Assembly: GCA_030619765.1 (NCBI GenBank)
Contig: JAUXAU010000005.1
Location: 1 to 64,000 of the forward strand
Length of the DNA stretch: 64,000 nucleotides
Direction of reading: 5' to 3'
DNA from: Thermoplasmatota archaeon
Lineage (GTDB): Archaea > Thermoplasmatota > E2 > DHVEG-1
Both the position numbers and the translations under genes were made by a program. Positions 38,095 through 49,409 of this stretch are shown here, piece after piece. The notes beneath the pieces are model-generated. The model saw nothing but the letters and a program-made list of their open reading frames with translations, did no database searches and was not told where the DNA came from. The number at the start of each line of letters is the position of its first letter. Within the stretch, counting starts at the first letter, position 1.

Positions 38095-39086
38095 AAGAAA
38101 ACCTTCCAAAAGGACCATTTAGTTTCCTTTTTTCTTGGCGACCTTTTCCAATTTATGAATTGGTAAGTTATGTACTAATGTTTGCTAGTGTACCAATGTT
38201 GGCGTATGGATTACATACATATGATTGGGAGATTATAAAAACAATTATTTTAACGATATTAGCTCTCTACTCTGGTTTCCTTGCAGCACTTATATGGAAT
38301 GATATTACAGATATTGATATCGATGCTGTTGTTCATCCAGATCGGCCACTACCTGGAGGTAGGGTAAGCTCAAAAAAATTCTTTATGGTAGCACTGATAT
38401 TCTCGGCTATAACATTTACGTTTTCAATTCTCGTTAGCATATGGTGTTTCATATTAGTTGGAGCAGCAGCCTTATTTGTAACATTTCATAATAAATACCT
38501 GAAAAAAATTGTAAAGATTCCTGCATACTCTGAAATCTTCACTCCCTTACAGTGGGTTGTCGTTGCGATATTTGGATTCCTTGCGATATGGACTGTACTC
38601 CCACAAACTGCAGATTTTATTTTCACACTGCCGCTATTTGGAACTATTTCAACAAGTGGTTCAGAGATTCAAAATATGATCCTTCTTGTTCTTTTTACAT
38701 ACTTAGCAGATAACGCTCATGATTTACCAGAAGGAATACATGATGTAGAAGGAGACCGTAAACTAGGAGTAAAAACATACGCTACCTCTTTTGGAGAAAA
38801 AACTGCAGCAAAAATCTCCTTCTCCATGTTTGTACTTTCAGGTGTATTGGGTGTATTATTATACATAAGAACACTACTTTCTCCAATATTCTTGGTACTG
38901 TTTCTAATAGTATGGATACTCACGCTCCGTTGGTATTATAAACTCTTAAAATTGGAAAAGAAAAATAGGGCGGAGTTGGGAAAAATTGTTGGGAGAAAAG
39001 GCTACAACTATCTTCTTATGGTATATAATTTAGTATTTTTAGATGTAATATTACAAGTTATTAACTATCACTTTAACATAGTTTGA
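38091..39086 (+). CDS. UbiA-family prenyltransferase
   Basis: NDITDIDIDAVVHPDRPLPGGRVS and DVEGDRKLGVKT. Confidence 0.88.
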   Translation: MKENLPKGPFSFLFSWRPFPIYELVSYVLMFASVPMLAYGLHTYDWEIIKTIILTILALYSGFLAALIWNDITDIDIDAVVHPDRPLPGGRVSSKKFFMVALIFSAITFTFSILVSIWCFILVGAAALFVTFHNKYLKKIVKIPAYSEIFTPLQWVVVAIFGFLAIWTVLPQTADFIFTLPLFGTISTSGSEIQNMILLVLFTYLADNAHDLPEGIHDVEGDRKLGVKTYATSFGEKTAAKISFSMFVLSGVLGVLLYIRTLLSPIFLVLFLIVWILTLRWYYKLLKLEKKNRAELGKIVGRKGYNYLLMVYNLVFLDVILQVINYHFNIV

Positions 39087-39303
39087 ATTTTTAAAATGCG
39101 CCTGCACTATTTCAAGAGTATCTATTATGAGCATTCCATTTTTTTATATCTTCTCAGATTATGTAAAAATACAGGATATAATGCAATCATATCAGTTATA
39201 ATTAGAGGAAATTATTAAAAAATGTTTTGTCTAGAGAACCTGTGATAAAGGAATTAATCCAGCAATTTATTTTATACTAAAAAATCCTAAGGGAAAAATG
39301 TCT

Positions 39304-40224
39304 TTATTGTTTCAATAATTTTACCATTAATGCCATTTGTGTCCACATGCGATTTTCAGCCTCATCAATAATCACAGATTGGTTTCCATGAGCCAATTCT
39401 TTTGTAACTTCCTCTCCATAGTATATGGGCATACAATGCATGAAAATAGCATCTTTCTTGGCTTTATTCATAATATCTTGTGTTATTGTATATTCTTTTA
39501 AATCAGCCATTATTTGTTGTCTTTCTTTTTCATACCAGAGCGATACCCATGTGTCCGTAGCTATTATGTCAGCGTTTTTGACGGCATCAATATCATCTGT
39601 TATAGTTACTTGTAGGTTTTTCTTTTCAGCTATCTTATTTGCCTGGTCAACGAAGTATTTTGATGGCCAATGTTTCTTGTGCGAAATAACGGTTACATTC
39701 ATTCCGACAAGCGTACATCCTAAGAGGTAGGAATGCGTTAGGTTGTCGTCTCCATCTCCAATAAAAACAAAATTCAGCCCATGTAATCGTCCTTTCATTT
39801 CTTTAATAGTCATCAGATCAGCTAGTATCTGGCAGGGGTGTTCATCCATATCTAGCCCGTTTATTATAGGTACAGTAGCATATTTGGCAAATTCATGTAA
39901 ATCTTCTTTTTTTAAAGGTCTATACATTATGATGTTGACGTATCTTGATAATACCAAAGCAATATCTTCAACGGATTCTCTCTCACCTATTTTGATATCG
40001 TCTTTGTTCAGAAATACTGCATGACCGCCCAATAGGGTCGTACCTACTTCAAAAGAAGCTCTGGTTCGTGTCGACGCTCTTTCGAATATCATAGCAAGTA
40101 TTTTGCCCTTCAAATATTGAAACGTTTGACCATTTGTAGCATCTTGTTTTAATTTGATTCCTAGATCAATGATGTCTTCTATGTCATCTTTGACATCTAA
40201 TATGGAGAGCACATTTTTTTTCAT
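39304..40224 (-). CDS. argF: Ornithine carbamoyltransferase
   Basis: FERASTRTRASFEVG, MDEHPCQILADLMTI, FMHCMPIYYGEEV. Confidence 0.87.
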   Translation of the reverse strand: MKKNVLSILDVKDDIEDIIDLGIKLKQDATNGQTFQYLKGKILAMIFERASTRTRASFEVGTTLLGGHAVFLNKDDIKIGERESVEDIALVLSRYVNIIMYRPLKKEDLHEFAKYATVPIINGLDMDEHPCQILADLMTIKEMKGRLHGLNFVFIGDGDDNLTHSYLLGCTLVGMNVTVISHKKHWPSKYFVDQANKIAEKKNLQVTITDDIDAVKNADIIATDTWVSLWYEKERQQIMADLKEYTITQDIMNKAKKDAIFMHCMPIYYGEEVTKELAHGNQSVIIDEAENRMWTQMALMVKLLKQ

Positions 40225-40494
40225 AGACCCTGACAGGTGAAAAGCCCCTACTGTATTAAAATCTTTAGTATTCCCTTCTGTTCAACTACATTGGACTATT
40301 AAATATTTTTAGAGATTTATAACCGACAAATCCATTGTGATACAGATCCCAATAAGAAAAAGATATGAAATCACAGAAAATATCTGATATCTAAAAATTA
40401 GAATTTCGAATACTTTCGCTCAAAGAATAGGCTCGTACCGACGATAATAAAAACTTTAAATCCCATAAACTTACTCATCGATGTCCTAATAAAG

Positions 40495-41499
40495 GTGTCA
40501 ACATTGAAAGCAATTTCAAAATCAAATTTTACTATTAAAGATAAACTTTTTGCTCATTTGGAGACATGGAGACCATATACTGTATTATGGTGTGGACTTG
40601 TCAGTTTAGCAGGATCATGCATTGCCTTTGGTAATCTTCCTCCTTTAAAAATTGCAATTCTTGCTTTATTTGTACCTATGATGGGTTGGACGGCAGGACT
40701 ATATCTTGCAGATTTTATAGATAGAAAACTAGATGCTATACAGAAACCACATAGGCCTATTCCCTCGGGTAGAATTAAACCAATGGAAGCACTTGCAATA
40801 GGTGGTATATTTGCAATAACCGGATTTATCCTATCGTTTCTACTTAGTCTAAACAATATCATACTGGTATTTATAGTGGCACTACTCGTGCTTTTTTATG
40901 CAAAAATTTCAAAATCCCGAGGGATAATAGGAAACTTAAATAGAGGAATAGTTACAGTTGCTGCATATTTTTTTGGAGTGTTCTCTATAAACCAATCTAT
41001 CCAATCAATTCCCATCTACATCTGGCTACTAGCAATTGTATTCCTGTTTCATGATACCAACAGCAATCTTGTTGGTGCGATAAGAGATCGTGAGGGGGAT
41101 AAAAAAGGAGGTTACATAACTATACCTGTAAAATATGGTATAAAAAAATCCATATTCATTTCACTAGCTTTAACTATTGTTTGGTTTTTCCTTGCACTGT
41201 TCTTACCTTATTATTTTGAATTTTTAAAAATCGAATTTTATCTAGTAATGATAATCGACGTTTTAATTTTAATTTCTCTCTATGTTTACTTATTTAAGTC
41301 AATAACAAAATATTCAAGAGAAAAAGCCTTAAAATTTCATGAATTCTTTGTAATAGAACGTATAACTCTAGCATCAGCTTTCATATTTGGTATTGTAAAT
41401 ATCTACATTGCAGTGATTATTTACCTTTACGCACTTCTAGCTACCGGCGTTTCCCAATATTTACTTAGAAAAAGATATGAATTCAAGGAGATTCCATGA
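40495..41499 (+). CDS. UbiA-family prenyltransferase
   Basis: DFIDRKLDAIQKPHRPIPSGRI, HDTNSNLVGAIRDREGDKKGGYIT. Confidence 0.87.
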   Translation: MSTLKAISKSNFTIKDKLFAHLETWRPYTVLWCGLVSLAGSCIAFGNLPPLKIAILALFVPMMGWTAGLYLADFIDRKLDAIQKPHRPIPSGRIKPMEALAIGGIFAITGFILSFLLSLNNIILVFIVALLVLFYAKISKSRGIIGNLNRGIVTVAAYFFGVFSINQSIQSIPIYIWLLAIVFLFHDTNSNLVGAIRDREGDKKGGYITIPVKYGIKKSIFISLALTIVWFFLALFLPYYFEFLKIEFYLVMIIDVLILISLYVYLFKSITKYSREKALKFHEFFVIERITLASAFIFGIVNIYIAVIIYLYALLATGVSQYLLRKRYEFKEIP

Positions 41500-42443
41500 T
41501 GAAATGTCTTGTTACTGGTGCAGTGGGTTTTATTGGAGGTGCATTAGTAAAAAGACTGGTTAAAGAGGGATATGAAGTAATAGGACTAATTCATAAAGCT
41601 AAACCGAAAAATTACGAAAAAAATTCAGAATATGTAGAAGGTGATATAACAGAAATTGATTTCATAAAGCCTTTTGTTAAGAATGCTGATTTTGTTTTTC
41701 ACTGTGCTGCGATGGTAAAGGACTACGGCCCTAAGGAGATTTTTTATAAAGTAAATCTTGAAGGCACAAAAAACCTTGTTAAAGCGTCTGAAGAATTTGG
41801 AATTAAAAAATTCATTTTTCTGAGTCATATCAGACATAAATCTGAAAAAAGTGTTAGTTACTATAGTGAAACAAAAAAATTAGCTGAGCAATACCTTATA
41901 GAAAAATATCGACAGGATGGTTTTCCTGCGATCATAATTCGCCCAGGAAATGTATACGGCCCGGGGGCAACAACGTGGGTTTTAAGACCTCTTAAATCTA
42001 TTCAAAAAAACCGGATCTCCTTAGTAGATCATGGAAATGGTATTTTCCTGCATACCTATATTGACAATCTATTAGATGCAATAATTGCTGCATTAAATGA
42101 GCCAAAAGCTTTAGGTGAAACAATAGATATTACTGATGGGGACAATAATACCACCTGGCGTGAATACTTTAACACTATTGCAAAAATAGCTGGTAAACCC
42201 CCCATTAAAAGGAACATGTCTAAGAAAAATGCGTTATTTGTTGGTAAGTTGATGATGTTTTCAAATAAAGTATTTAAAATTAAGCCATGGGTTACACCGA
42301 TGGCAGTAAGGGTTCTTACTAATCAGAATAAAGTTTCAATTCAAAAAGCAAAATCTGTTTTGGGTTATATGCCCAAGATAGATTATCACGGAGGAATGGA
42401 ACAAATTGAAAAATGGCTTAAAAATGAGGGCTATATCCCTTGA
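41496..42443 (+). CDS. NAD-dependent epimerase/dehydratase
   Basis: VTGAVGFIGGALVKRL Rossmann motif, YSETKKLAEQY, RPGNVYGPG. Confidence 0.88.
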   Translation: MMKCLVTGAVGFIGGALVKRLVKEGYEVIGLIHKAKPKNYEKNSEYVEGDITEIDFIKPFVKNADFVFHCAAMVKDYGPKEIFYKVNLEGTKNLVKASEEFGIKKFIFLSHIRHKSEKSVSYYSETKKLAEQYLIEKYRQDGFPAIIIRPGNVYGPGATTWVLRPLKSIQKNRISLVDHGNGIFLHTYIDNLLDAIIAALNEPKALGETIDITDGDNNTTWREYFNTIAKIAGKPPIKRNMSKKNALFVGKLMMFSNKVFKIKPWVTPMAVRVLTNQNKVSIQKAKSVLGYMPKIDYHGGMEQIEKWLKNEGYIP

Positions 42444-42514
42444 TTAAAAACCTCTAAACTTGCTTTTTGGTTTGAGAATAATCCTGATATCAAGATGACG
42501 GTAATGCTATACAT

Positions 42515-43159
42515 TTGATGGAGGTTAATAAGATTACATCAAAATTGGTACGATTTCTCCTAGAAAAAATCGGCATAAAACTTGATGCTCATAAATTAAA
42601 AAAATTTATTGATTTAGGTTTTATAATCGTCGAAAAAATACTGGTCAAATTCTGGAAGTTATATCCTTTATATTTTGACTTTTATGATGAAATGACAGAA
42701 AATGAAATCAACCTAGCTAACATTTCAAAAGACGATGCGATCTTACATATCGGGTCTGGATCTATTCCTGCCACATCAATTCTTCTTGCAAAAAAATCAG
42801 GAGCACAGGTTACTAGTATAGATAATAACCCTCGCTCAGTAAAAGAGGCAGTTTCCTGTGTTTTGGAATCTGGTGTTGCTGATAAGGTTCAAATTCAACA
42901 CGCAGAGGCAAATCATTTTCCAGTTGACAAGTTTGACGTTATTGTTGTCTCTCAAGGAATAAGATCATACAAGACGCTTTTACAACATCTTTCTAGGGCT
43001 ATGAAGAGTGATGCCCGTGTGATTTTTAGGACCAGCTCTTCTCCTAGTGGTGAAATTGTTCAAAATGATCTGTTTCTCAAAGACATATTTAAGATTGGCA
43101 AAATAGTAGCACAAAAAAAGAACGCCTTACTTATTTCTATCCTATTATTAAAAAAATAA
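42515..43159 (+). CDS. SAM-dependent methyltransferase-like (nicotianamine synthase-like fold)
   Basis: ILHIGSGSIPATSILLAKKSGAQVTSIDNNPRSVKEA. Confidence 0.72.
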   Translation: MMEVNKITSKLVRFLLEKIGIKLDAHKLKKFIDLGFIIVEKILVKFWKLYPLYFDFYDEMTENEINLANISKDDAILHIGSGSIPATSILLAKKSGAQVTSIDNNPRSVKEAVSCVLESGVADKVQIQHAEANHFPVDKFDVIVVSQGIRSYKTLLQHLSRAMKSDARVIFRTSSSPSGEIVQNDLFLKDIFKIGKIVAQKKNALLISILLLKK

Positions 43160-43171
43160 TTTTTATTCCCA

Positions 43172-44467
43172 TTATTTTATTTGAATAATTTCCATTAGTC
43201 TTTTAACTGCTTTTTTTGCTCCATCCTCTTTTTGCAGTTTTTCTGATAATTTTTTAGAATTTTTTAGATAAGTGTCATAATTATCGAAAATTTTATTGAT
43301 TGATCGCACTAGTTCACGGGGTTTGAAATATTTCCATGATAACCTTATAGCACATCCATTTCTAACGAGATTATCTATGTTATATTGATGTTCCATCAGC
43401 ATAGGTATGCATATCGCTGGTTTCCCTGAATACGCTATTGTATATATCGTGCCACGACCTCCATGTGTAATAGCCAGGTCTACCTTCTTTAAGATTTTAT
43501 CCAATGATACAAACTCTTTGAATAAGATATTTTCATTTGTTTCAGGTAGTTTATCCTTATTCTTGGGATTTGAATAAACAGCTATTACATTATAGTCAGA
43601 TTCATTTAGAGTTTCTACAATTTTTAAAAGTAATCTGTCGAACTTGTAAGCACTTCCCATAACAAGTACGATAGATTTCCCCGGCCTTTTCAGATGGTTT
43701 ATAACATCAAAATCTATTTTGTTTTTTTGTTCTTTAAATAAATCTCCTGCAACAAGAGGACCGATATAATTTTCCAAGGGAAAATCTTCAGATGGTTGTA
43801 TCCCTAAAAAATTTATATCATCACAAACAAGAGTGTGATCACCAAAAAAGATGTCATTACAGTATTTGAAAGATCGAACCTGATATTTTGTAGCAACCTT
43901 GTTAAATTCTTTGACAAACCTTTTATTATTTAACAAATACCATTTTGCAATTCGATTTTTTAGCGATTTAGGTAACAGTTTTGTAAAGAAATTTTCGTAG
44001 CTCTCAGGAAATGTTGCAAAACCTGATTTGAAGTAAGGTGGTGTAGTTGTCCCAGAAGTGACAACAACAAGTGGTATTTTTAAAGCCCTAGCGGAGATAC
44101 TACAAGTTGCATTAAACGCACTCACAATTAAATCGATCCTGCTTTTTGTGAATGCCTCAATTTCCTCCTTAACTGCTCTTTCAATGATTCTTTCCTTGAA
44201 TTGGCGAACCATTATTTTTTCAAACGGTACCCCTTTTCTATATAGTTGTACTAGTTCATCTTGGTACTCTCCCATAAGATTACCTAATCTAACTACTTTA
44301 CATCCAATATTCTCTGCTAAATATTCGTATTTTCCTTCGTGACTAAAGAAAATCGCTTTTCCACCTATCTCCATATATGATTTTGCAATTTTAACTAAGG
44401 GAATGGTTTCTCCCATACTGGAAAAGCATGGGAAAAACCCTATCAGCGGTTTTCCTGTATGAATCAT
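43172..44467 (-). CDS. MGT/UGT-type glycosyltransferase
   Basis: C-terminal VDLAITHGGRGTIYTIAYSGKPAICIPMLMEHQYNIDNLVRNGCAI. Confidence 0.82.
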   Translation of the reverse strand: MIHTGKPLIGFFPCFSSMGETIPLVKIAKSYMEIGGKAIFFSHEGKYEYLAENIGCKVVRLGNLMGEYQDELVQLYRKGVPFEKIMVRQFKERIIERAVKEEIEAFTKSRIDLIVSAFNATCSISARALKIPLVVVTSGTTTPPYFKSGFATFPESYENFFTKLLPKSLKNRIAKWYLLNNKRFVKEFNKVATKYQVRSFKYCNDIFFGDHTLVCDDINFLGIQPSEDFPLENYIGPLVAGDLFKEQKNKIDFDVINHLKRPGKSIVLVMGSAYKFDRLLLKIVETLNESDYNVIAVYSNPKNKDKLPETNENILFKEFVSLDKILKKVDLAITHGGRGTIYTIAYSGKPAICIPMLMEHQYNIDNLVRNGCAIRLSWKYFKPRELVRSINKIFDNYDTYLKNSKKLSEKLQKEDGAKKAVKRLMEIIQIK

Positions 44468-44520
44468 ATCTTTACTTCACCATTTTAATTTTCATAATAT
44501 TTGACATATCAAAGCTATGA

Positions 44521-45303
44521 TTATAATGATATGAAATCATTTTTTATTAATCCAATACCTGCCCATTTTTGATCATAATTTTTTACAATTTTTATATTAT
44601 CATATTTTGATTCTATTTCATTCCAGAATTTATTTACTTCAACGCCTCTAACTTTGCATTCGATTATATCATGAAGTGCGATCGTACCATTTCTTTTAAC
44701 AAGTAAACTATATATTTCAAAGTCCTTTTTTACTCCTTTGTATGTGTGATCACCATCTATAAACAAAAAATCAATTTCTCTTCCATCCAAAATAGCTTTA
44801 ACCGCTTCTAAAGTTTCCTTTTTGTGAGAGTTTCCTCTAATTAAATGAATTTGCTGGTTTTTTGATGCAAATGACTTATATAAAGGTGTCCTTGCTATAG
44901 AATAACCCCCACCAAATCCCCCCCCAGGCAAATCAATACTTATAATAACGGCATCTTTAGAAGCTATACGAGAGAACAAAAACAATGTACCACCACTTTC
45001 TGTTCCAATTTCAAGTATATATTTTGGTTTTTCTTTTTCAATTTTTTTTAAAAGTTCTAAAAGTTCATAACGAACTTGTAGAGGCGTAATAAGCCCATGA
45101 CAAAATGTATAAGTAAAGTTAATTAATTTATCTAAATCATTTTTTGTATTAATTTTCCTAATTTTATTCATTGCATACGGGAGGATAGGAATAAATAAGA
45201 AATGTTTCCAGATATAACTCAGAATTATCCTAACAGCTGTCGAAAACTCTTCTTCTCTAAGAAATTCAACTGCGAATTTTAATAGTTGAAACATAATATT
45301 CAT
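44521..45303 (-). CDS. Class I SAM methyltransferase / cephalosporin hydroxylase-like
   Basis: ILEIGTESGGTLFLFSRIA, FLFIDGDHTYKGVKKDFEIY. Confidence 0.75.
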   Translation of the reverse strand: MNIMFQLLKFAVEFLREEEFSTAVRIILSYIWKHFLFIPILPYAMNKIRKINTKNDLDKLINFTYTFCHGLITPLQVRYELLELLKKIEKEKPKYILEIGTESGGTLFLFSRIASKDAVIISIDLPGGGFGGGYSIARTPLYKSFASKNQQIHLIRGNSHKKETLEAVKAILDGREIDFLFIDGDHTYKGVKKDFEIYSLLVKRNGTIALHDIIECKVRGVEVNKFWNEIESKYDNIKIVKNYDQKWAGIGLIKNDFISL

Positions 45304-45351
45304 ACTCTTAAATCATTTACAATTAAACTTCGCCATCGAATGACAATTATA

Positions 45352-46455
45352 TCATTTGAAACAGGATGGATCTTCTCTACACAATGCTTCAAAAGGATCT
45401 TCATCATTATCTTTACTAGTTGTAAATGCTAACCCTCTACAGCCAATACATTGGGAAAGATGCTCGCAATTCCTACATTTACCTTGTAGATATTTGTCAA
45501 TATTTCTAGCTCTTTTAAAGAACGGGAGTTCGATTATTTCCTTCAGTGAATAGTTCTTAATATTTGCAATATTTACCTGAATATCAGAACAAGGCCGAAC
45601 AAAACCTTCAACCGTTATATATAGATTATACATGACTTGAAAACAGCCGGAAGCCAAAAGAGGGGTATAAGGAAGCCAATCATATCCATATTCACTCCTG
45701 TCAAGTTCCAGTATTTGTAATTTTAGTTTTTTCCACTCCTCCCGACTAAGGAGAAGATTATTAACCTCATCACCTCTTTCATTTGGAATCATCATCTCCA
45801 AATTAGGGAAAATCTTTCTATCTCTACAAAACTTCCATATTGCTGGAACACTGGGAGCATTTTGCTTATTGACAAGAAATGAAGCACCAAGTTTAAGTCT
45901 TTGTTCATCTTTAAAATTTAGATAACCAACATCTATAAGATTTTGTAACCCTCGCATAATGTTTTTATATGCACCTTTTACACAAGACATCTCATCTTGA
46001 ATTTTTTCATCAAGAGAATCAAGTTTGATAATTACAGATACATTATGATCGAGTAGAAATTGCGCTAAATCTTTTGTCATTGTTTGATTATTTGTAAATA
46101 TAACAGGTATCAGGTTTATTGAATGTACATATTTAACAAGATCTCGGAATCTTGGATAAATTGTCGGTTCTCCACCGCCGATAATTACAATCGATTCAGC
46201 TTTTAGATCTTTGGCCTGATTAATAACATCGATTATTTCTTCGTATTTAATTTCGTTTGGAAGGGCCTTACCACCTGCACTATAACAATAACTACATCGT
46301 AAATTACACTTTAAACTAGTTTCAACCCTAATAGATAAAATTTGGCCATTATCTCTAACCTCTCTAGCTCTTTCTGGAGAAAAATAATAGCCTTCTAGTT
46401 TTGGGGCATCTCTTAACTTCTTTTTTACAACCTTTTCGTCGTCTTTCGATTTCAC
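45352..46455 (-). CDS. Radical SAM/SPASM protein
   Basis: LKCNLRCSYCYSAGG and C-terminal CRNCEHLSQCIGCRG. Confidence 0.88.
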   Translation of the reverse strand: MKSKDDEKVVKKKLRDAPKLEGYYFSPERAREVRDNGQILSIRVETSLKCNLRCSYCYSAGGKALPNEIKYEEIIDVINQAKDLKAESIVIIGGGEPTIYPRFRDLVKYVHSINLIPVIFTNNQTMTKDLAQFLLDHNVSVIIKLDSLDEKIQDEMSCVKGAYKNIMRGLQNLIDVGYLNFKDEQRLKLGASFLVNKQNAPSVPAIWKFCRDRKIFPNLEMMIPNERGDEVNNLLLSREEWKKLKLQILELDRSEYGYDWLPYTPLLASGCFQVMYNLYITVEGFVRPCSDIQVNIANIKNYSLKEIIELPFFKRARNIDKYLQGKCRNCEHLSQCIGCRGLAFTTSKDNDEDPFEALCREDPSCFK

Positions 46456-46744
46456 TTGATTTCCCCTCTTAAATTTTATTTTTTCATTGTATTCTTATTG
46501 GCTATTTTAATAATTATGAAATATACGGTATATAAATGTTTGTAAAAAAGCTCATCTATTTCTGTGGTACCAAAAAAATAATTTCATTAGGAATAGATGA
46601 TAATTATATAAACGATAAAAACGATAGCTTAAAATAAGAAAAAATTGTCTGAGCGAGGGATATAACATCATAGAAAAATTTGGCCCCTTTGTAAAATCAA
46701 AGTTAGAAGAAAAACCAACTACTCAAAAAACCATTTTTAAATCA

Positions 46745-48046
46745 GTGTTTAGTAAGTTTGTTAGAAAGTATATGGAGGAATATAAATGGCTAAAACTAAA
46801 AAAATCAATTAAATACGCCTATAATACTTCCCCGTTTTACCATGATCTTTTCAAAAAAAATAATCTGAAGCCTAGTGATATTAAATCATTTAAAGATATG
46901 AATAAAATTCCTTTTACAACCGCTGATGATTTACAAGAAAAAACAAAATCTTTTTTTTCAGTTCCAGAAGATAAATTTGTAACAGTTTTTACTTCAGCTG
47001 GTACCACTGGTAAACCAAAAAAAGCATATTTTACAAAAAAGGATATTGATAAGATAATAACTTCAACTATCACTGGATTGCAGCTCATGTATAGTATTAC
47101 ACCTAGGGATGTTGTTCGTTTATCATTCGAAATAGGATATGGTGCAGAAATCTCAGGGAGCAGGTATTGTATGAATAAAGCATATGAAGGAATTGGTGCG
47201 TTAACAGTTGCCCCTAGTAGATTAAGAGTTGAGGAAGAACTAGAAATTTTTAAAGATTATAAACCAACAATTTTCATGGATGTTTCTTCACGTGTCAATT
47301 ATCTTACAAATGAAATGAAAAAAATTTATGATTTAAAAAAATTGGGTGTTAAAAAAATACTTATTGGGGCTGAGCCGACACCAAATGCGATGAGGAAGTT
47401 TATTGAAGAAAGTTGGAATGCAGATGTTTTCATAGGATATGGTACAACAGAAACTGGTGTACTTCAAGCTGGTGAGTGTGAGGAAAAGAATGGTATGCAT
47501 CTCAATGAATTTAATTTCTTCACCGAAGTTGTTGATCCAGCGACAGGTGAAATTTTAGAAGATGGGAACCTTGGTGAATTTATTTTTACAACTTATGATC
47601 GCGAGGGAATGCCATTAATTCGCTATAGAACACGTGATCTTGGGAGGATACTACCTGAGATGTGTCCGTGCGGTTTACCGTTTAAAAGAATGGTAATTAA
47701 AGGAAGAGTTGATGATATGATTTCAATTGGTGCTGGCGACAATCTGTATACACGGCGTTTTGATGATATTCTCTTTGAAATACCAGAGGTCATCGAATAC
47801 CAGGTTATTCTTAATAGAAAAAATATCAAAGATGAAATCACCATAGTTGTGGAAACTGAAATAATTAAAGATTCATTACGCGAAAGAATTTTAGAAGCTA
47901 TCATGGAAATGCCTGAGATAAATTCAGGTGTTCTTAGTTCAAAAACTATTGAAAAACCTGAGATCAAACTTGTTAAGCCAAATACTTTTGATAGAAACTC
48001 CACTAAACAAAGAAGACTTATAGATAACAGAAATCTATACGATTAA
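46745..48046 (+). CDS. PaaK-like AMP-forming ligase
   Basis: FTSAGTTGKPKKAYFT, YGTTETGV, YRTRDLGRI. Confidence 0.85.
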   Translation: MFSKFVRKYMEEYKWLKLKKSIKYAYNTSPFYHDLFKKNNLKPSDIKSFKDMNKIPFTTADDLQEKTKSFFSVPEDKFVTVFTSAGTTGKPKKAYFTKKDIDKIITSTITGLQLMYSITPRDVVRLSFEIGYGAEISGSRYCMNKAYEGIGALTVAPSRLRVEEELEIFKDYKPTIFMDVSSRVNYLTNEMKKIYDLKKLGVKKILIGAEPTPNAMRKFIEESWNADVFIGYGTTETGVLQAGECEEKNGMHLNEFNFFTEVVDPATGEILEDGNLGEFIFTTYDREGMPLIRYRTRDLGRILPEMCPCGLPFKRMVIKGRVDDMISIGAGDNLYTRRFDDILFEIPEVIEYQVILNRKNIKDEITIVVETEIIKDSLRERILEAIMEMPEINSGVLSSKTIEKPEIKLVKPNTFDRNSTKQRRLIDNRNLYD

Positions 48047-49359
48047 TTGTATGTCTTTGTTTTTGTATTTATTTTGGAGCTATTGATTCTCCTAAAACCA
48101 CATTTTATCTTTGGATATGGCATTAGTTGAAATTTAGTAAACATTTTTTTCCCAAGGTGGCTAGAGTGTAAATCAACTGACATACCAACGCCCTTAGGTG
48201 GGAGTAAAAAATCAAATTTTAAAGAATTATGACCAAGGATTGATGGCTGCCGTTGAATTTCAATTTTACAGTCACCCTGAAGCTTCACAGTTCTCTCATT
48301 ATCAGTGTAGACACCCTCAATTCGACCGGGCATTTCACATATTATGTAAGCTTTATAGAAATTACCTTTTCTATACGGAGAAATATATTCAAAGTTCTCA
48401 GTTGTCATCCAGACTCGTAGATTTATTTTTTTGTCATTTAGCTGCCCGCATAGTTCAATGTCACAGGGGTAATACATATCATATTTTTTGATGTATAGGA
48501 GTTTGTTATAATGAAATTGCACATTGCAAAAATCCCAGAATTCTTTTCCGTCAGGGGTTATAGATAATACGCCAAACGCAGGCCCTTCAGTTAACCAAAA
48601 CATGGAATTACCGTAGAATACACTCCAATTATTATCAAAAACACCCCAAAACCAGTCGTTTCCCATAATGTTATTATCAGTTGCAAATCCAATTCGTCGT
48701 GGAAATCCTGGTCTGCGTTGTGATAGCCACCAGGCAACAAGTCTTGCATATATGGAAATGGTTTGTTTGATTCCTGAGAGTTTTTGAAACGGGTTTTTAT
48801 ATGACCAGTTACCATAGGCATGTTCAAGATATCCCTTCCCCTTAATGTTGTACGATTTATCTCCTATATTTAACTTTCCAGAGATATCACAATTAAGTAG
48901 CCATCCATATCTATAATAATCAAATCCTATTGGCAGGAAACCATTTGTGATATTCTGTGCACTCCAATGAGGTAATGATTGGGCCTTGTAACCAATATCT
49001 GCCATAAACTCTTGTTTGCCATCGTCAATATGAACATGATAATTGGGATATAACCCATTATATGAAGATTTCTTATATGATACTTCAACCTTGTTTTTCT
49101 TATGAGACAGCTTGTTAACATCATCGTTAAAGTTTTGATGGATGACACATTTCCTATTTGTCATATCAAAAAGAGTATGAGCAATAAAACATGAAGGCGT
49201 CTCCTGTTCATATGCCATCGTCGTTTTTAGAGTCCACTTTCTATTGTCCTCTAGGGTTTTGAATAAGCTCTCAAAACACCACCATTCTTTCATAGACGGG
49301 TGGTGATCCCCCTCATCTTGAGGAGTCCATGGATTTTTTAACTTGACTTTTTCTATCAT
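48043..49359 (-). CDS. AttH/CrtC-like (lipocalin-type) hydratase-like protein
   Basis: HPSMKEWWCFESLFKT...YLEHAYGNW; similar layout to 52432-53721. Confidence 0.62.
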   Translation of the reverse strand: MIEKVKLKNPWTPQDEGDHHPSMKEWWCFESLFKTLEDNRKWTLKTTMAYEQETPSCFIAHTLFDMTNRKCVIHQNFNDDVNKLSHKKNKVEVSYKKSSYNGLYPNYHVHIDDGKQEFMADIGYKAQSLPHWSAQNITNGFLPIGFDYYRYGWLLNCDISGKLNIGDKSYNIKGKGYLEHAYGNWSYKNPFQKLSGIKQTISIYARLVAWWLSQRRPGFPRRIGFATDNNIMGNDWFWGVFDNNWSVFYGNSMFWLTEGPAFGVLSITPDGKEFWDFCNVQFHYNKLLYIKKYDMYYPCDIELCGQLNDKKINLRVWMTTENFEYISPYRKGNFYKAYIICEMPGRIEGVYTDNERTVKLQGDCKIEIQRQPSILGHNSLKFDFLLPPKGVGMSVDLHSSHLGKKMFTKFQLMPYPKIKCGFRRINSSKINTKTKTYN

Positions 49360-49409
49360 AGTTTTACAATGTATAATAGTCCAACGTTTAAATACAATTA
49401 AGAAACATA